Shown here piece by piece: positions 10,296 through 20,334 of a stretch of DNA of 64,000 bases (position 1 is the stretch's first letter; every line of letters starts with the position of its first letter). The position numbers and the translations under genes are program-made. Below the pieces are notes generated by a model that ran no database searches, was not told the origin of the DNA, and saw only the letters and a list, made by a program, of their open reading frames with translations. The DNA comes from Aeromonas sp. FDAARGOS 1405 (lineage in GTDB: Bacteria; Pseudomonadota; Gammaproteobacteria; Enterobacterales; Aeromonadaceae), in the NCBI RefSeq assembly GCF_019048265.1, contig NZ_CP077311.1, positions 2,737,001 through 2,801,000 of the forward strand, in the 5' to 3' direction.

Positions 10296-11723
10296 ATGAG
10301 CTATCAACACCCCTGGTGTAGCCGTCTGCTCACCAGCTTGCCGGATGCACAGATCAAAGGGGCTGTGCTGGCCGATGAACCGCGCTGGGACTATGTGGAG
10401 ACCGAGCTGGTCAAGTTGGGCTCCCTTGCCCACAGCCAGGTCGATCTCAATGCGGTGGCCGAAGCCTGTCTGGGGTTGCTGGAGAGTCGCACCAAGGATA
10501 TGCGGGTGTTGGCCCAGCTGTTGCGCTGCCTGCAACATCCGGCCAAAGCGACCCCGATGGGAGCGGCATTGAGTTTGCTGGAAGCCTGGATCAAGGCTTA
10601 CTGGCTGTTGGCCTGGCCCGGGAATGCGGCTCAGAAGCAGCGATTGATGGTGCAGATCATCAAGCGCTTCGAGGGGGCCCTGCCGAGGGTGAGCGAGAGC
10701 GCTTCGGCGGCCGAGCTGGCTCAGTTGCTGGCGCAGGCTGAACAGCTGGAGGCCGTCTGGCTGGCCCAGTGCCCCGACAAGAGCGAGCTGCTGGATCCCC
10801 TGATGATGGGGTTGAAGCGAGCGCAGCGACAACAGGTTGTCCAGGCTCAGGCTGATGCCGGAACTCAACCTGTAAGCAGCGCTGTTGCAGCCACCGCCAG
10901 CGCGAGCAGCATGGCGAGCGCTATGGTGCTCAGTGGCAGCAGCAAGGGCTCCGGCATCGAGATTGACAGCTCCAACGATCGGGCATGGCGACAGACCCAG
11001 CTCAAGGTGGCGGAGCTGCTGATTGAGCGCCAGCCGGAGGCTGCGATCGGTTATCGGCTGCGTCGTCACGCCATCTGGGCCGGCATCACCACCCCGCCGA
11101 TGACGGCGCAGGGGAACAAAACCCAGCTGGCCTCCATGTCGGTGGACATGGTGGATGAGTATCGCGCCGCCATGGGCACGCCAGATCTGGCGCTCTGGCA
11201 GCGCATCGAGCAGAGCCTGATGCTGGCCCCTTACTGGTTCGAGGGGCACAGGCTCTCGGCCGAGGTGGCCCAGAAGCTGGGATATGGCGCGGTGGCGCAG
11301 GCCATCATGGCGGAGCTGGATGCGTTTTTGCTGCGTCTTCCCGCGCTGCGGGATCTCACCTTCAGCGATGGTTCTCCGTTTCTCTCCTCCGAGTGCAGTC
11401 GCTGGTTGCAGCCTGCCAAGAGTGGTGGAGGCGGCAGCGGACAGGCCGAGCTGGCCGAGGAGGTTGCCTTGCGTCATGGGGAGCAGGGGATTGCCGCCGC
11501 GCTCGCCCTGCTTGATGAGCGGATGGCACAGATGAAAGAGCCAAGAGCCCGCTTCCATGCCTTGCTGGTGCAGGCGGAGTTGTTGGAGCAGGAAGGCATG
11601 GAGGCGCTTGCGCGCCAGCAATATCAACACTTGTGGCAAGAGGCGAATCGCCTCGGGTTGTCGCAGTGGGAGCCTGGGCTGGTCAGCCGCCTGGCCCCCT
11701 ATGCCGCTCATTTGCCGAACTAA
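10296..11723 (+). CDS. tssA: T6SS TssA-family protein (VasJ, ImpA N-terminal domain)
   Basis: About 475 residues from the ATG at 10296, which has a G-rich ribosome site (GGGGGG at about 10287) and lies 8 bases after the vasI stop; the upstream in-frame GTG at 10275 is inside vasI. The N-terminal third has the ImpA_N pattern (helical, with DLNAVAEACLGLLESRTKDMRVLAQLL split over the region 10440-10520). The middle is Ala/Ser-rich (Thr/Ala/Ser linker at about residues 190-220). The C-terminal half is helical and matches the VasJ type. TssA proteins cap the growing sheath and coordinate baseplate and tail assembly. Confidence 0.88.
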   Translation: MSYQHPWCSRLLTSLPDAQIKGAVLADEPRWDYVETELVKLGSLAHSQVDLNAVAEACLGLLESRTKDMRVLAQLLRCLQHPAKATPMGAALSLLEAWIKAYWLLAWPGNAAQKQRLMVQIIKRFEGALPRVSESASAAELAQLLAQAEQLEAVWLAQCPDKSELLDPLMMGLKRAQRQQVVQAQADAGTQPVSSAVAATASASSMASAMVLSGSSKGSGIEIDSSNDRAWRQTQLKVAELLIERQPEAAIGYRLRRHAIWAGITTPPMTAQGNKTQLASMSVDMVDEYRAAMGTPDLALWQRIEQSLMLAPYWFEGHRLSAEVAQKLGYGAVAQAIMAELDAFLLRLPALRDLTFSDGSPFLSSECSRWLQPAKSGGGGSGQAELAEEVALRHGEQGIAAALALLDERMAQMKEPRARFHALLVQAELLEQEGMEALARQQYQHLWQEANRLGLSQWEPGLVSRLAPYAAHLPN

Positions 11724-11764
11724 GTGCCGAAATGAGTCATTGAGTCGGAGTTGGATCACATTTT

Positions 11765-14700
11765 ATGTTCAAAACCATTTTTACCTTGTCGAGGCAACAG
11801 CTGCCGAAACTGAAACCCTCCTGGCCCCTGCTCGGTGTGGTGCTGTGGGTTGTCGCCCTGATCCTGGTGTGGTGGCTGGGGCCTCGCATCGAGATCCGTG
11901 ATGCCAAGCCATTCGAGCCCTTGTGGGGGCGGGTGGTGTTTACCCTGCTCTGGCTCTGGTTGCTGCTGGGGGTACTCTCCTGGCGGGTATGGCGCAAGAT
12001 GAAGCAGCTCAAGGCCGAGCGCCAGCATGAGGTGCTGCTGGAACAGGATCCGGTCAAAGGGCTCATCGACAAACAGGCGCAGTTCCTCAATCGTTGGTTG
12101 CAAGCCTTGAATGAACACCTTGGCAAGGGGGCGCCCTACGCCATGCCATGGTATCTGGTGCTGGGTCTGCCCGGCAGCGGCAAGAGCAGCCTGATCCACC
12201 GTGCCAATCCGGCCAACAAGCTCAATCCCAGACTCGATACCGAACTGCGGGACGTGGCGCAAGGCCAGCTGGTTGATTGCTGGCTGGGGGAGCAAGCCGT
12301 GATGCTGGATCCGGCCGGCGCGCTGTTGTCACAAGCCGAGCCCGAGCTGGATCCGCAAGCTCGCAAGCATGAGCGGCTCTGGCTGCATTTGCTGAACTGG
12401 CTCAACGAGCACCGTCGTCGTCAGCCCCTTAATGGTCTGGTACTGACCGTTGATTTGGCATGGCTGTCCGCTGCCAGCGTGGCCGAGCGCAAGGCGTATG
12501 CCCAGCTGATGCGAGCCCGGTTGCAAGAGGTGTCGGCCACCATGAATACCCGGCTGCCACTCTATGTCACCTTCACCAAACTCGATATGCTGCGCGGCTT
12601 TGATGTGGTCTATGAGCAGTTGGATAAAGAAGCACGTGACGCCGTGCTGGGGGTGACCTTCAACCCCGGCAGCAGTCAGGGCAAATCCTGGCAGCAGGAT
12701 CTGGCGTTGTTCTGGGATCAGTGGGTCGACAATCTCAACCGCAATCTGCCGGAGATGATGCTGGCCCGGCTCGATGCCGCCCAGCGCAACGCCCTCTTCT
12801 CGTTTGTTCGTCAATTGGCGGGTCTCAAGGATTATGTGACCAGCCTGCTCGATGAAACCCTGACCATTGAAGAGAGCAAGCCACTGCTGGTGCGCGGCGT
12901 CTATATCAGCTCCGTTTATCAGCAAGGTGTCCCGTTCGATGCCTTTGCCCAGGCCGCTTCCCGGCGTTACAGCTTGCCCGAGCCGATCCACTCCGCCCTG
13001 CGCGGGGAGTCCAACACCTATTTCGTGCGCAAGCTCTTCTCCTCGATCATCTTCCCGGAGGCCCATCTGGCCGGAGAAAACCGGCTGCATACCCTCTATC
13101 GCCGCCGCCGGATGACCATTGGCCTCGGCTGTTTGTCGCTCTTCTCTGCCGCCCTGATCGGTGGCTGGCACTACTTTTACCGGGTCAACGAGGAGGCGGG
13201 TCGCAATGTACTGACCAAGGCGCAGGCCTTTATGGAGACGAATGAGGTGGCCGATGCCCACGCCTTCGGGGTGAGCCAGTTGCCGCGTCTCAACCTTATT
13301 CGCGAGGCGACCCTCTCTTTTGGCAACTACCGGGAACGCATGCCGCTGGTGGCGGATCTCGGCCTCTATCAGGGGGACGAAATTGGCCCCTATGTGGAGG
13401 GATCCTATCTGCAACTGCTGAGTCTGAGCTTTCTGCCGGCCCAGATGCAGGGGCTGCTGGACGATCTCGACCAGGCGCCGGCTGGTAGCGAGGAGAAGCT
13501 CGCCATTCTGCGGGTGATGCGGATGCTGGATGATGCCTCTGGTCGCAACAAGGAGCTGGTGGAGCAGTACATGGCCAACCGCTGGCAAAAAGCGTTCCCG
13601 GGGCAGGGGGCAGTGCAGGAGCAGCTGATGGGGCATCTTGACTATGCCCTCGATCATACCGACTGGCATGGCGCTCGCGCCGCTCGTGATCAGGCCGCCA
13701 TCACGGCATTTTTGCCGTTCAAGGAGCCGGTGTATGGCGCCCAGCGGGAGCTCGGTAAGCTGCCCATGTATCAGCGGGTCTATCAGAATCTGGTGGTGAA
13801 GGCGGGCGATGTGCTGCCGCCTGCTCTCAACGTGCGTGACGAGGTGGGCCCCGCCTTTGATACCGTCTTTGCCCTGCGCAACGAGAGTGCCGGTCAGGTG
13901 CCGCGTCTGCTGACCTGGCCCGGTTTCAGCGATTTCTTCCTCAAGCAGGACAAGGCGCTGCTAGACCTGACCGCCATGGATGCCTGGGTACTGGGCCAGC
14001 GCAAGCTGAGCCAGTTGAGCGAGGCCGATCGCAAGGATATCACCCGTCAGGTCAACGATCGTTACGTCACCGATTACGTCAACCAATGGCAGACGTTGCT
14101 GACTAACCTTGACATCCAGCCTCTCTCCAGCCCCGAGCAGGCGCTGGATGTGCTCTCCACCATTACCGGTAATGACCAGCCGTTCCTGCGGGTGCTGGCC
14201 GCACTGGATGATAACACCCGTATTCGCAAACTGTCCGATGTGGAAGGGGATCCGGCACAGGCACTCACGGCGCGTATCGGTCGACCCTTTATGGCCACCA
14301 ACGGTGTCTTGACCAGCCGTGGCGAGCAGGGGCCGCTGATTTCGGAAGTGAACCAGAAGCTGATTGAGCTGCAGCATTATATGGAGCTCATCGTCAATGC
14401 CACCGAGCCGGGACAGTCAGCCCTCAAGGCGGTGCAGTTGCGTCTGGCCAACAAGTATGCCGACCCGGTCTTTGCTCTGCAGCAGTATGCCCGTGGCCTG
14501 CCAGACCCACTTAATCGCTGGGTGGGGCAGCTGGCGGATCAAAGCTCGCAACTGGTGGTCGATCTGGCGATGTCATCCCTCAATCAGGAGTGGCAGGAGA
14601 AGGTGTTGGCACCGTTCAACAGCCAACTGGCAGATCGTTATCCGTTTAACCCGGGCTCAGCCAAGGATGTGCCGCTCTCAGAGATGGAACGTTTCTTTGC

Positions 14701-15262
14701 CCCCGGCGGCACGCTGGACAGCTTCTATCAGGTCAACCTCAAGCCGATGGTTGAAGGCGGGCTGATGGAGGGTGAACTGAGCTCACCCATTCAGGCCGAG
14801 CTGGTCAAGCAGCTGGATCGCGCGGCGCGCATCCGCCAGACCTTCTTCAGTCAGCAGGGCAATCTGGAGGTGCAATTTGCCCTCGAGCCCATCGAGCTCA
14901 CCGCCAACAAGCGGCGTAGCGTGCTCAATCTGGATGGCCAGTTGCTGGAGTATGCCCACGGTCGTCGCAACAAGATCCCGCTGGTGTGGCCAAACACCAT
15001 GCGCGACGGGGCCGAGAGCAAGATCACCCTGGTACCGGCTGCTCGTGAACGGTCGCCGCGCAGCGAAGGCTTTGTCGGACCCTGGGCCATGTTCCGCCTG
15101 ATGGACAAGGGGGAGCTGACCCGGGTCAACGACGCCACCTTTGATGTCCGTTTTCCAGTGGATCACGGCGCCATGACCTATCGGGTCTATACCGACAGTG
15201 CCCAGAACCCCTTTACCGGCGGCCTGTTCAGCCAGTTCAGATTGCCTGAATCCCTCTATTGA
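11765..15262 (+). CDS. tssM: T6SS inner-membrane core protein TssM (IcmF/VasK)
   Basis: 1165 residues, full length. Two N-terminal membrane helices (LLGVVLWVVALILVWWLG and VVFTLLWLWLLLGVLSW) are followed by a cytoplasmic NTPase-like domain with Walker A GLPGSGKSS near residue 135, a third membrane helix near residue 455 (IGLGCLSLFSAALIGGWHYF), then the long periplasmic part with the IcmF-related and C-terminal TssJ-binding regions (LSQFRLPESL at the end). The Walker A is intact, unlike some TssM proteins. It builds the trans-envelope channel with TssL and TssJ. Confidence 0.95.
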   Translation: MFKTIFTLSRQQLPKLKPSWPLLGVVLWVVALILVWWLGPRIEIRDAKPFEPLWGRVVFTLLWLWLLLGVLSWRVWRKMKQLKAERQHEVLLEQDPVKGLIDKQAQFLNRWLQALNEHLGKGAPYAMPWYLVLGLPGSGKSSLIHRANPANKLNPRLDTELRDVAQGQLVDCWLGEQAVMLDPAGALLSQAEPELDPQARKHERLWLHLLNWLNEHRRRQPLNGLVLTVDLAWLSAASVAERKAYAQLMRARLQEVSATMNTRLPLYVTFTKLDMLRGFDVVYEQLDKEARDAVLGVTFNPGSSQGKSWQQDLALFWDQWVDNLNRNLPEMMLARLDAAQRNALFSFVRQLAGLKDYVTSLLDETLTIEESKPLLVRGVYISSVYQQGVPFDAFAQAASRRYSLPEPIHSALRGESNTYFVRKLFSSIIFPEAHLAGENRLHTLYRRRRMTIGLGCLSLFSAALIGGWHYFYRVNEEAGRNVLTKAQAFMETNEVADAHAFGVSQLPRLNLIREATLSFGNYRERMPLVADLGLYQGDEIGPYVEGSYLQLLSLSFLPAQMQGLLDDLDQAPAGSEEKLAILRVMRMLDDASGRNKELVEQYMANRWQKAFPGQGAVQEQLMGHLDYALDHTDWHGARAARDQAAITAFLPFKEPVYGAQRELGKLPMYQRVYQNLVVKAGDVLPPALNVRDEVGPAFDTVFALRNESAGQVPRLLTWPGFSDFFLKQDKALLDLTAMDAWVLGQRKLSQLSEADRKDITRQVNDRYVTDYVNQWQTLLTNLDIQPLSSPEQALDVLSTITGNDQPFLRVLAALDDNTRIRKLSDVEGDPAQALTARIGRPFMATNGVLTSRGEQGPLISEVNQKLIELQHYMELIVNATEPGQSALKAVQLRLANKYADPVFALQQYARGLPDPLNRWVGQLADQSSQLVVDLAMSSLNQEWQEKVLAPFNSQLADRYPFNPGSAKDVPLSEMERFFAPGGTLDSFYQVNLKPMVEGGLMEGELSSPIQAELVKQLDRAARIRQTFFSQQGNLEVQFALEPIELTANKRRSVLNLDGQLLEYAHGRRNKIPLVWPNTMRDGAESKITLVPAARERSPRSEGFVGPWAMFRLMDKGELTRVNDATFDVRFPVDHGAMTYRVYTDSAQNPFTGGLFSQFRLPESLY

Positions 15263-15306
15263 TCATGCAGGGGGGCATACGAGCCCCTCTCATCTTGGAA
15301 GCCGAT

Positions 15307-16737
15307 ATGTCACAGAATCAACAAGGCCAGCAGGCATTGAAGGTGGGGCGAGACCCCAGAATGTTGCCGGAATACGAGGCGCTGCGCGCCGAGATCAACA
15401 AGCTCAGTCACGCCTCCCGCCCCGAGGTGGATTGGGTCCGGATCCATCAGCTCGCCAGTCAAATCTTTGAAAAGCACGGGGTGGATCTGCAGACCGCCAT
15501 CTACTTCACCCTGGCACGATCCCGGCTGCAGGGATTGAGTGGCTTTACCGAAGGGTGCGAGTTTCTCGCCAATCTGATCGTCACCCAGTGGGAGAGTGTC
15601 TGGCCGCCGTTACACCAGGAGCGGGCCCGTATCGAGATGCTCGACTGGTTTATCGCCCGCATCAGCGACGTGATCCGCCAGTACCAGATCAGCCACGAGG
15701 ACAAGCGGTTGATCTACCGCTGCGAGCGTGCACTGCAACTCATCAGCGAGAAGTTGCACAACGTCGGCCTCAGTCGCATTCCCCGGGTCGAGAATCTGGT
15801 GCACTTCATCGAGGGGTACACCCATCTGTTTGACGAGACAGAGATCGTCATCGTCTCCGATGAGCCGGGACTCAAGGAGGAGCTGCAGATCCCGCCGATG
15901 GTCTTTTTCAAGCCGGATATTGAGCAGAGCCACGGCAGCGTGGCTTCGGCATCGACCCCGCACCTGCCTCAGGGCAGCATTCTGGTGGGGCGCGAGAAGG
16001 GACAGGTCAAGCCGACTGTGCTCAAGATCGAGCCGCATCGAAAACAGCGGCCCGCCTGGTTCTGGTTTGGTTGTGGCCTGCTCAGCTGCGCTTTGCCCAT
16101 GATGGGGTGGTTTGGGTGGCAACATCAGCAGCAGGAGAAGGCTATCGCGGCGCAACGGCTGCAACAACCCGCCGCAGCGCTGCCACAGGCCCTCAGTTAT
16201 GACGATATTCGCCAGGCACGTATCGTACTGGGGGAGCAGACCCTGCAGGGGATGGAGAACGAGTTGGTGTCACGTTATCAGGCCCAGTTGGACCGACTGG
16301 AGCGGGCCTCTCCCCTCTACTGGTACCGTTATGGCGATGGGCTGCGCAATTCGCTGCAGATGCTCTATCCCGACTCGCTGGCGGTCAAGGCCCTCGACAA
16401 ACAGTGGCAGACCGCGCTGGCTGGCCAGCAGGGTGACCTCAACCGGGTGCCAACCTATCTCGAGGCCCGCGCCGGGGTCGATGCCCTGATCGCTCAACTG
16501 CTGGAGCTGGAGCGTCAGCGCAAGACAGTCACGATTTCCTACCTCAAATCCCAGCTCTACGAGGTGCAAAAGAACCTGATGCAGGGCATCCCGTTCAGTG
16601 TGCGACTGAGCGAACTGGAGGCTCGAAAAGCGTCGCAGGAGCCTATTACAGCCGCCGAGCTGAAAGGAATAGAGAGTGACTTGCAAGCCCTCAATATTCG
16701 GCTTTACCAACTACAGCATGGGTTACCTGATAGTTGA
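15307..16737 (+). CDS. vasL: T6SS VasL-type protein with ImpA N-terminal domain
   Basis: About 476 residues from the ATG at 15307 (GGAAG 6 bases upstream). Earlier in-frame starts at 15259 (TTG) and 15265 (ATG) overlap or abut the tssM stop and have no clear ribosome site. Residues ~1-130 form an ImpA_N domain (DPRMLPEYEALRAEINKL; RLQGLSGFTEGCEFLANLI); one membrane helix lies near residues 255-275 (PAWFWFGCGLLSCALPMMGW); the C-terminal ~180 residues are a VasL-type helical domain. It is a membrane-anchored TssA-like protein and the last gene of the structural operon. Confidence 0.86.
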   Translation: MSQNQQGQQALKVGRDPRMLPEYEALRAEINKLSHASRPEVDWVRIHQLASQIFEKHGVDLQTAIYFTLARSRLQGLSGFTEGCEFLANLIVTQWESVWPPLHQERARIEMLDWFIARISDVIRQYQISHEDKRLIYRCERALQLISEKLHNVGLSRIPRVENLVHFIEGYTHLFDETEIVIVSDEPGLKEELQIPPMVFFKPDIEQSHGSVASASTPHLPQGSILVGREKGQVKPTVLKIEPHRKQRPAWFWFGCGLLSCALPMMGWFGWQHQQQEKAIAAQRLQQPAAALPQALSYDDIRQARIVLGEQTLQGMENELVSRYQAQLDRLERASPLYWYRYGDGLRNSLQMLYPDSLAVKALDKQWQTALAGQQGDLNRVPTYLEARAGVDALIAQLLELERQRKTVTISYLKSQLYEVQKNLMQGIPFSVRLSELEARKASQEPITAAELKGIESDLQALNIRLYQLQHGLPDS

Positions 16738-16750
16738 TTACTCTGTGTTA

Positions 16751-16764
16751 CGCAATATTTTGCG
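16751..16764. promoter_or_regulatory. Candidate VasH upstream activator site (inverted repeat)
   Basis: A perfect inverted repeat CGCAA-TATT-TTGCG is centred about 70 bases upstream of the expected transcription start of the sigma-54 promoter at 16800-16815. Enhancer-binding proteins bind dyads upstream of -24/-12 promoters. The link to VasH is inference from position and context; the VasH binding sequence was not verified. Confidence 0.35.
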
Positions 16765-16799
16765 CACGATATGGAGTGTTTAACTATAGGTGCAACATT

Positions 16800-16815
16800 T
16801 GGCAGGGAAATTGCT
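16800..16815 (+). promoter_or_regulatory. Sigma-54 (-24/-12) promoter of the PAAR-vgrG-effector operon
   Basis: TGGCAGGGAAATTGCT matches the sigma-54 consensus TGGCAC-N5-TTGCW with exact spacing: 10 bases between the invariant GG (16801-16802) and GC (16813-16814). It lies in the 308-base gene-free stretch 16738-17045, pointing toward the PAAR gene, with about 220 bases of leader. vasH, encoded just upstream, makes the regulatory logic coherent. Apart from this promoter and the dyad at 16751-16764, nothing else was recognised in this gap. Confidence 0.75.
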
Positions 16816-17045
16816 CAGTTTGCGCAATTCCTTGCTAACAGCCCACCCTGTTGTTTATCGAAAAATGGTAACTGGCTGATTTTATTTGGTTAATTTTACC
16901 GATGCTGAATGGCATAGCCTGTGCTGTGGCCTGTTCTGTTTATTCGTTGTTTATCAAAAGTCCCTGTGCCCGGAGCGTTTCACCGGCTGTCACAGGGGCA
17001 GAGGGAGGATGCCGTTGCGTCTCCCCGCTCATATGGAGAATGACT

Positions 17046-17333
17046 ATGTGTCCCGCTATCGCACTGCTCGGTGACATTGGCACCGACCACGATGGCTTTC
17101 CACCGACCCCGGTGATAGCTGCCAGTCCTGACGTGTTCCTCGATGGCAAGCCTGTGGCCCGTCAGGGTGATCCACTGGCACCCCACGACAAGCCCAACAA
17201 TCCACCTCACCCGCGCAGCATCGCCGGAGGCGTAGGGTCTGTGCTGGTCAATGGCAAACCTATCGCTATAACCGGCACCGCGGTGGATTGTGGTGGCGTA
17301 GTGATTGGTTCCGGTAGCGGACAGGCCGGTTAG
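17046..17333 (+). CDS. PAAR-domain T6SS spike-tip protein
   Basis: 95 residues from the ATG at 17046, chosen because GGAG at 17035-17038 is 7 bases upstream; an ATG at 17040 is also in frame. The whole protein is one PAAR domain (MCPAIALLGD start, PDVFLDGKPVARQGDP, GGVGSVLVNGKPIAITGTAV, Gly/Ser-rich end). PAAR proteins form the zinc-bound cone that sharpens the VgrG trimer. It lacks any C-terminal toxin extension, so the cargo must be carried through VgrG and the adaptor encoded downstream. Confidence 0.92.
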   Translation: MCPAIALLGDIGTDHDGFPPTPVIAASPDVFLDGKPVARQGDPLAPHDKPNNPPHPRSIAGGVGSVLVNGKPIAITGTAVDCGGVVIGSGSGQAG

Positions 17334-17452
17334 AGAGTGCTGTCACTGTTTTGATCGGTTATGAGGTAAGGCCGTCAATGATGGCTTTATCTCATCATCG
17401 AACCACCAAGTAGCGCGCCGCGGGCGTGCGGTAGCTATGGAGAAGGCACAAG

Positions 17453-19495
17453 ATGGCCAATAGCACAGGATTACAATTTACCGCCAAGGTGGGGGCGCTG
17501 CCCGAGAGCACCTTCGTGGTGGCCAGTTTCCAGCTGGATGAGGGGCTGAACCGGCCGTTCAATCTGCAGCTGGAGGTGGCCAGCAGCCAGCCTGATGTCG
17601 ACTTTGGCGCCGTGCTGGACCAGCCCTGCGAGCTCATGGTGTGGTACAACGGCGAGCTGCAACGCCGGGTGTGCGGGGTAGTGAGCGAATTTGCCCAAGG
17701 GGACAGCGGCTTTCGTCGCACCCGCTATCAGCTGCAAGTCAAACCCGCCCTGTGGCGACTGGGGTTGCGCCAGAACTCCCGCATTTTTCAGGCGCAGAAG
17801 CCCGACGAAATCCTCAGCATCCTGCTGCAAGAGCACGGCATCACCGACTACGCCTTTGCCCTGAAAAATGAGCATGCCCAGCGGGAATACTGCGTCCAGT
17901 ACCGCGAAACAGACCTCGATTTCGTGAACCGCCTCGCAGCCGAAGAGGGCTTGTTCTACTTCCACGAATTCGAGCAAGGCAAACACCGCATCGTCTTTGC
18001 TGACGATGCCGCAGCCCTGACTGCCGGCCCCGAGCTCTTTTTCAACCTTGGCAACCGTTCGCTGGAACAAGGTCCTTACGTGCGCCAGTTCCACTACCGC
18101 GAGGCGGTGCGTCCCTCTGATGTGGAGCTCAAGGACTACAGCTTCAAGACCCCGGCCTATGGCCTCTCCCACAAGAAGCTGGGCGCAGAGCTTGAGCATC
18201 AACGGGACACTTACCAGCACTTCGACTACCCGGGCCGCTACAAGCAGGACCCGAGTGGCAAGGCGTTTGCCCAGCACCGGCTCGATGCCCTGCGCAATGA
18301 CGCGGTGGCAGGCAGTGGCAAATCCAACTGCGCCGCCTTGTTGCCGGGCCAGCACTTTTCATTGACCGAACACCCCAACGGTAGCCTCAACACCGACTGG
18401 CAAATCGTCCATATCCGCCACACCGGTGAGCAACCCCAGGCGCTGGAGGAGGAGGGCGGCAGCGGCCCGACCGTCTACCACAACGAATTTGGCGTGGTGA
18501 AGGCAAGCACCACCTGGCGGGCCCGCGTCGGCAGCCCCGAGGCGCCCCACAAGCCGATGGTGGACGGCCCGCAAATCGCCATCGTAGTCGGCCCCGAGGG
18601 CGAGGAGATTTACTGCGACGAGCACGGCCGGGTGAAGCTGCAATTCCCGTGGGACAGATATGGCAGCTCCAACGACCAGAGCTCCTGCTGGGTGCGAGTA
18701 TCGCAAGGCTGGGCCGGCGGCCAATATGGCATGATGGCCATCCCGCGTATCGGCCACGAGGTGATTGTCTCGTTTCTGGAAGGAGACCCTGACCAGCCCA
18801 TCGTGACGGGGCGCACCTACCACGCTACCAACCGGCCACCGTATGAGTTGCCGGCCAACAAGACTCGCACCGTGCTGCGCACCGAAACCCACAAGGGCGA
18901 GGGTTTTAACGAGCTGCGTTTTGAAGACCAGGCGGGGCAGGAAGAGATTTATATCCACGGTCAGAAAGACCTGAATGTGCTTATCGAAAATGATGCGGCG
19001 TGGCATATCAAGCACGACGAGCACCGCGATATCGACAACGAACGGGTCACCCGCATCAAGGCCAACGACCACCTGACGGTGGAGGGTGAGAAGCGTGACC
19101 AGATCAAGGGGGACTATTCGCTGACGGTGGATACCTCCATGCATCAGAAGCTGGGTCAATCTCTGCTGGTTGATGCTGGTCAGGAGGTGCATCACAAGGC
19201 TGGCATGAAGATCGTGATGGAGGCCGGCGCCGAGTTGACCCTCAAGGTGGGTGGCAGCTTTGTGAAGCTCGACGCCGGTGGCGTCACGCTAAGCGGTGGC
19301 TCCATCAAGATGAACTCCGGCGGCAGTCCTGGCTCTGGCTCCGGTTGGGCTGGGCAGATGCCGATCCAGCCCGGTGCGGTTGAGGTTGTTGCCCCCCCTG
19401 TGCCTATGGATCCGGTGCGCCAGATTGCAACGCTCAAATCGGCAGAGCCGGTCTGCGAGATTTGTGAACAACTGGCCAAGGGGGAGAGCCAGTAA
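17453..19495 (+). CDS. vgrG: T6SS spike protein VgrG
   Basis: 680 residues; ATG at 17453 with GGAGAAGG just upstream. Order seen: gp27-like base (~1-370), gp5 OB-fold signature around residues 376-405 ([19 protein letters not shown]), then the needle of beta repeats ([20 protein letters not shown]) and a Gly/Ser-rich end. The last ~45 residues (after [11 protein letters not shown]) form a short tail with CEICEQL instead of an enzymatic domain; such tails often bind an adaptor or effector. The stop codon overlaps the ATG of the DUF4123 adaptor gene, so both are probably co-translated. Confidence 0.95.
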   Translation: MANSTGLQFTAKVGALPESTFVVASFQLDEGLNRPFNLQLEVASSQPDVDFGAVLDQPCELMVWYNGELQRRVCGVVSEFAQGDSGFRRTRYQLQVKPALWRLGLRQNSRIFQAQKPDEILSILLQEHGITDYAFALKNEHAQREYCVQYRETDLDFVNRLAAEEGLFYFHEFEQGKHRIVFADDAAALTAGPELFFNLGNRSLEQGPYVRQFHYREAVRPSDVELKDYSFKTPAYGLSHKKLGAELEHQRDTYQHFDYPGRYKQDPSGKAFAQHRLDALRNDAVAGSGKSNCAALLPGQHFSLTEHPNGSLNTDWQIVHIRHTGEQPQALEEEGGSGPTVYHNEFGVVKASTTWRARVGSPEAPHKPMVDGPQIAIVVGPEGEEIYCDEHGRVKLQFPWDRYGSSNDQSSCWVRVSQGWAGGQYGMMAIPRIGHEVIVSFLEGDPDQPIVTGRTYHATNRPPYELPANKTRTVLRTETHKGEGFNELRFEDQAGQEEIYIHGQKDLNVLIENDAAWHIKHDEHRDIDNERVTRIKANDHLTVEGEKRDQIKGDYSLTVDTSMHQKLGQSLLVDAGQEVHHKAGMKIVMEAGAELTLKVGGSFVKLDAGGVTLSGGSIKMNSGGSPGSGSGWAGQMPIQPGAVEVVAPPVPMDPVRQIATLKSAEPVCEICEQLAKGESQ

Positions 19496-20334
19496 TGGTT
19501 TTGCCCGAGTTTGATTTGGCCAAAGGAGAGCAACTCTATCTGCTGCTCGATGGCGGGCAGATCCCCGAGCTTGAACGGCAGTTGTTTGAGGTAACCGATA
19601 GCCCCGTTTACCAGCCACTTTATCTCTACGCTCCATGGGATAGTTTGCGGGAGGTCTCGCCCTGTCTGGTTGAGGCCAGCGAGCCCTTGCTCGGCTGGTT
19701 TCAGACGCTGCCCGCCAATGCCGGATGGCTGCTTTCATCCCCTTTGTCCCTTTTGCCGCTGGCTGACCAGTTGCGCCAGCTTATCGAGGTCGAAAGTCCC
19801 TACGGTAGCCGTATTCTGCTCAAACTGGCAGCGCCGGAAACCATGGCATGTCTATTGGTGGATGCGGATCCCTGGTATTGGCGAGGGATCACACAGGTCT
19901 GGCTGCCAACCCGCACAGGTTGGCTCCATTGGCAGGTCAAAGAGGCACTTGCCGAGCCGATTGGCGATACATGCAGACTAACCGATGCACAGTGGGCACG
20001 TTTGAGTGACGTGAGCTGGCAACACCAGTTGGATGCAACTTATCACCACATGGCGCACTGGTTTCCTGCCCGATTGGCGCAGCAGAGTGATCCGCAGAAC
20101 TGGATTGCCCGCTGGGCCGAGCAGGCTTATCAACTTGGATTTCAGACCGAACGCGACTTGCTGCTGTTTTTCAATGTGTTGGGATTTTTGGGCGAGTCGT
20201 GGTGGCAGGACGATGCCTATCCGGTCGTGACCAAGTTATTGACTACCCCCTCGGCACAGACCCCGTCACAACGTGTTGAACAAGCTGCCAGCTGGGCAGA
20301 GCAACACGTCATTGCACAGGAAAGAACCTCATGA
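19495..20334 (+). CDS. DUF4123 T6SS effector adaptor (Tap/TEC type)
   Basis: 279 residues, starting in a one-base overlap with vgrG (TAATG) and ending in an overlap with the effector start (ATGA). The opening LYLLLDGGQIPELERQLFE and the SPCLVEASEPLLGWF / RILLKLAAPETM segments fit the DUF4123 family. In Vibrio and Agrobacterium these adaptors load a specific effector onto its cognate VgrG. Its position exactly between vgrG and the large effector gene indicates it serves that effector. Confidence 0.88.
   Translation: MVLPEFDLAKGEQLYLLLDGGQIPELERQLFEVTDSPVYQPLYLYAPWDSLREVSPCLVEASEPLLGWFQTLPANAGWLLSSPLSLLPLADQLRQLIEVESPYGSRILLKLAAPETMACLLVDADPWYWRGITQVWLPTRTGWLHWQVKEALAEPIGDTCRLTDAQWARLSDVSWQHQLDATYHHMAHWFPARLAQQSDPQNWIARWAEQAYQLGFQTERDLLLFFNVLGFLGESWWQDDAYPVVTKLLTTPSAQTPSQRVEQAASWAEQHVIAQERTS

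Noticed and set aside
16902..17045. Longer PAAR protein starting at 16902
   Set aside because: The upstream extension lacks family similarity and has no ribosome site; GGAG at 17035-17038 fits the ATG at 17046.
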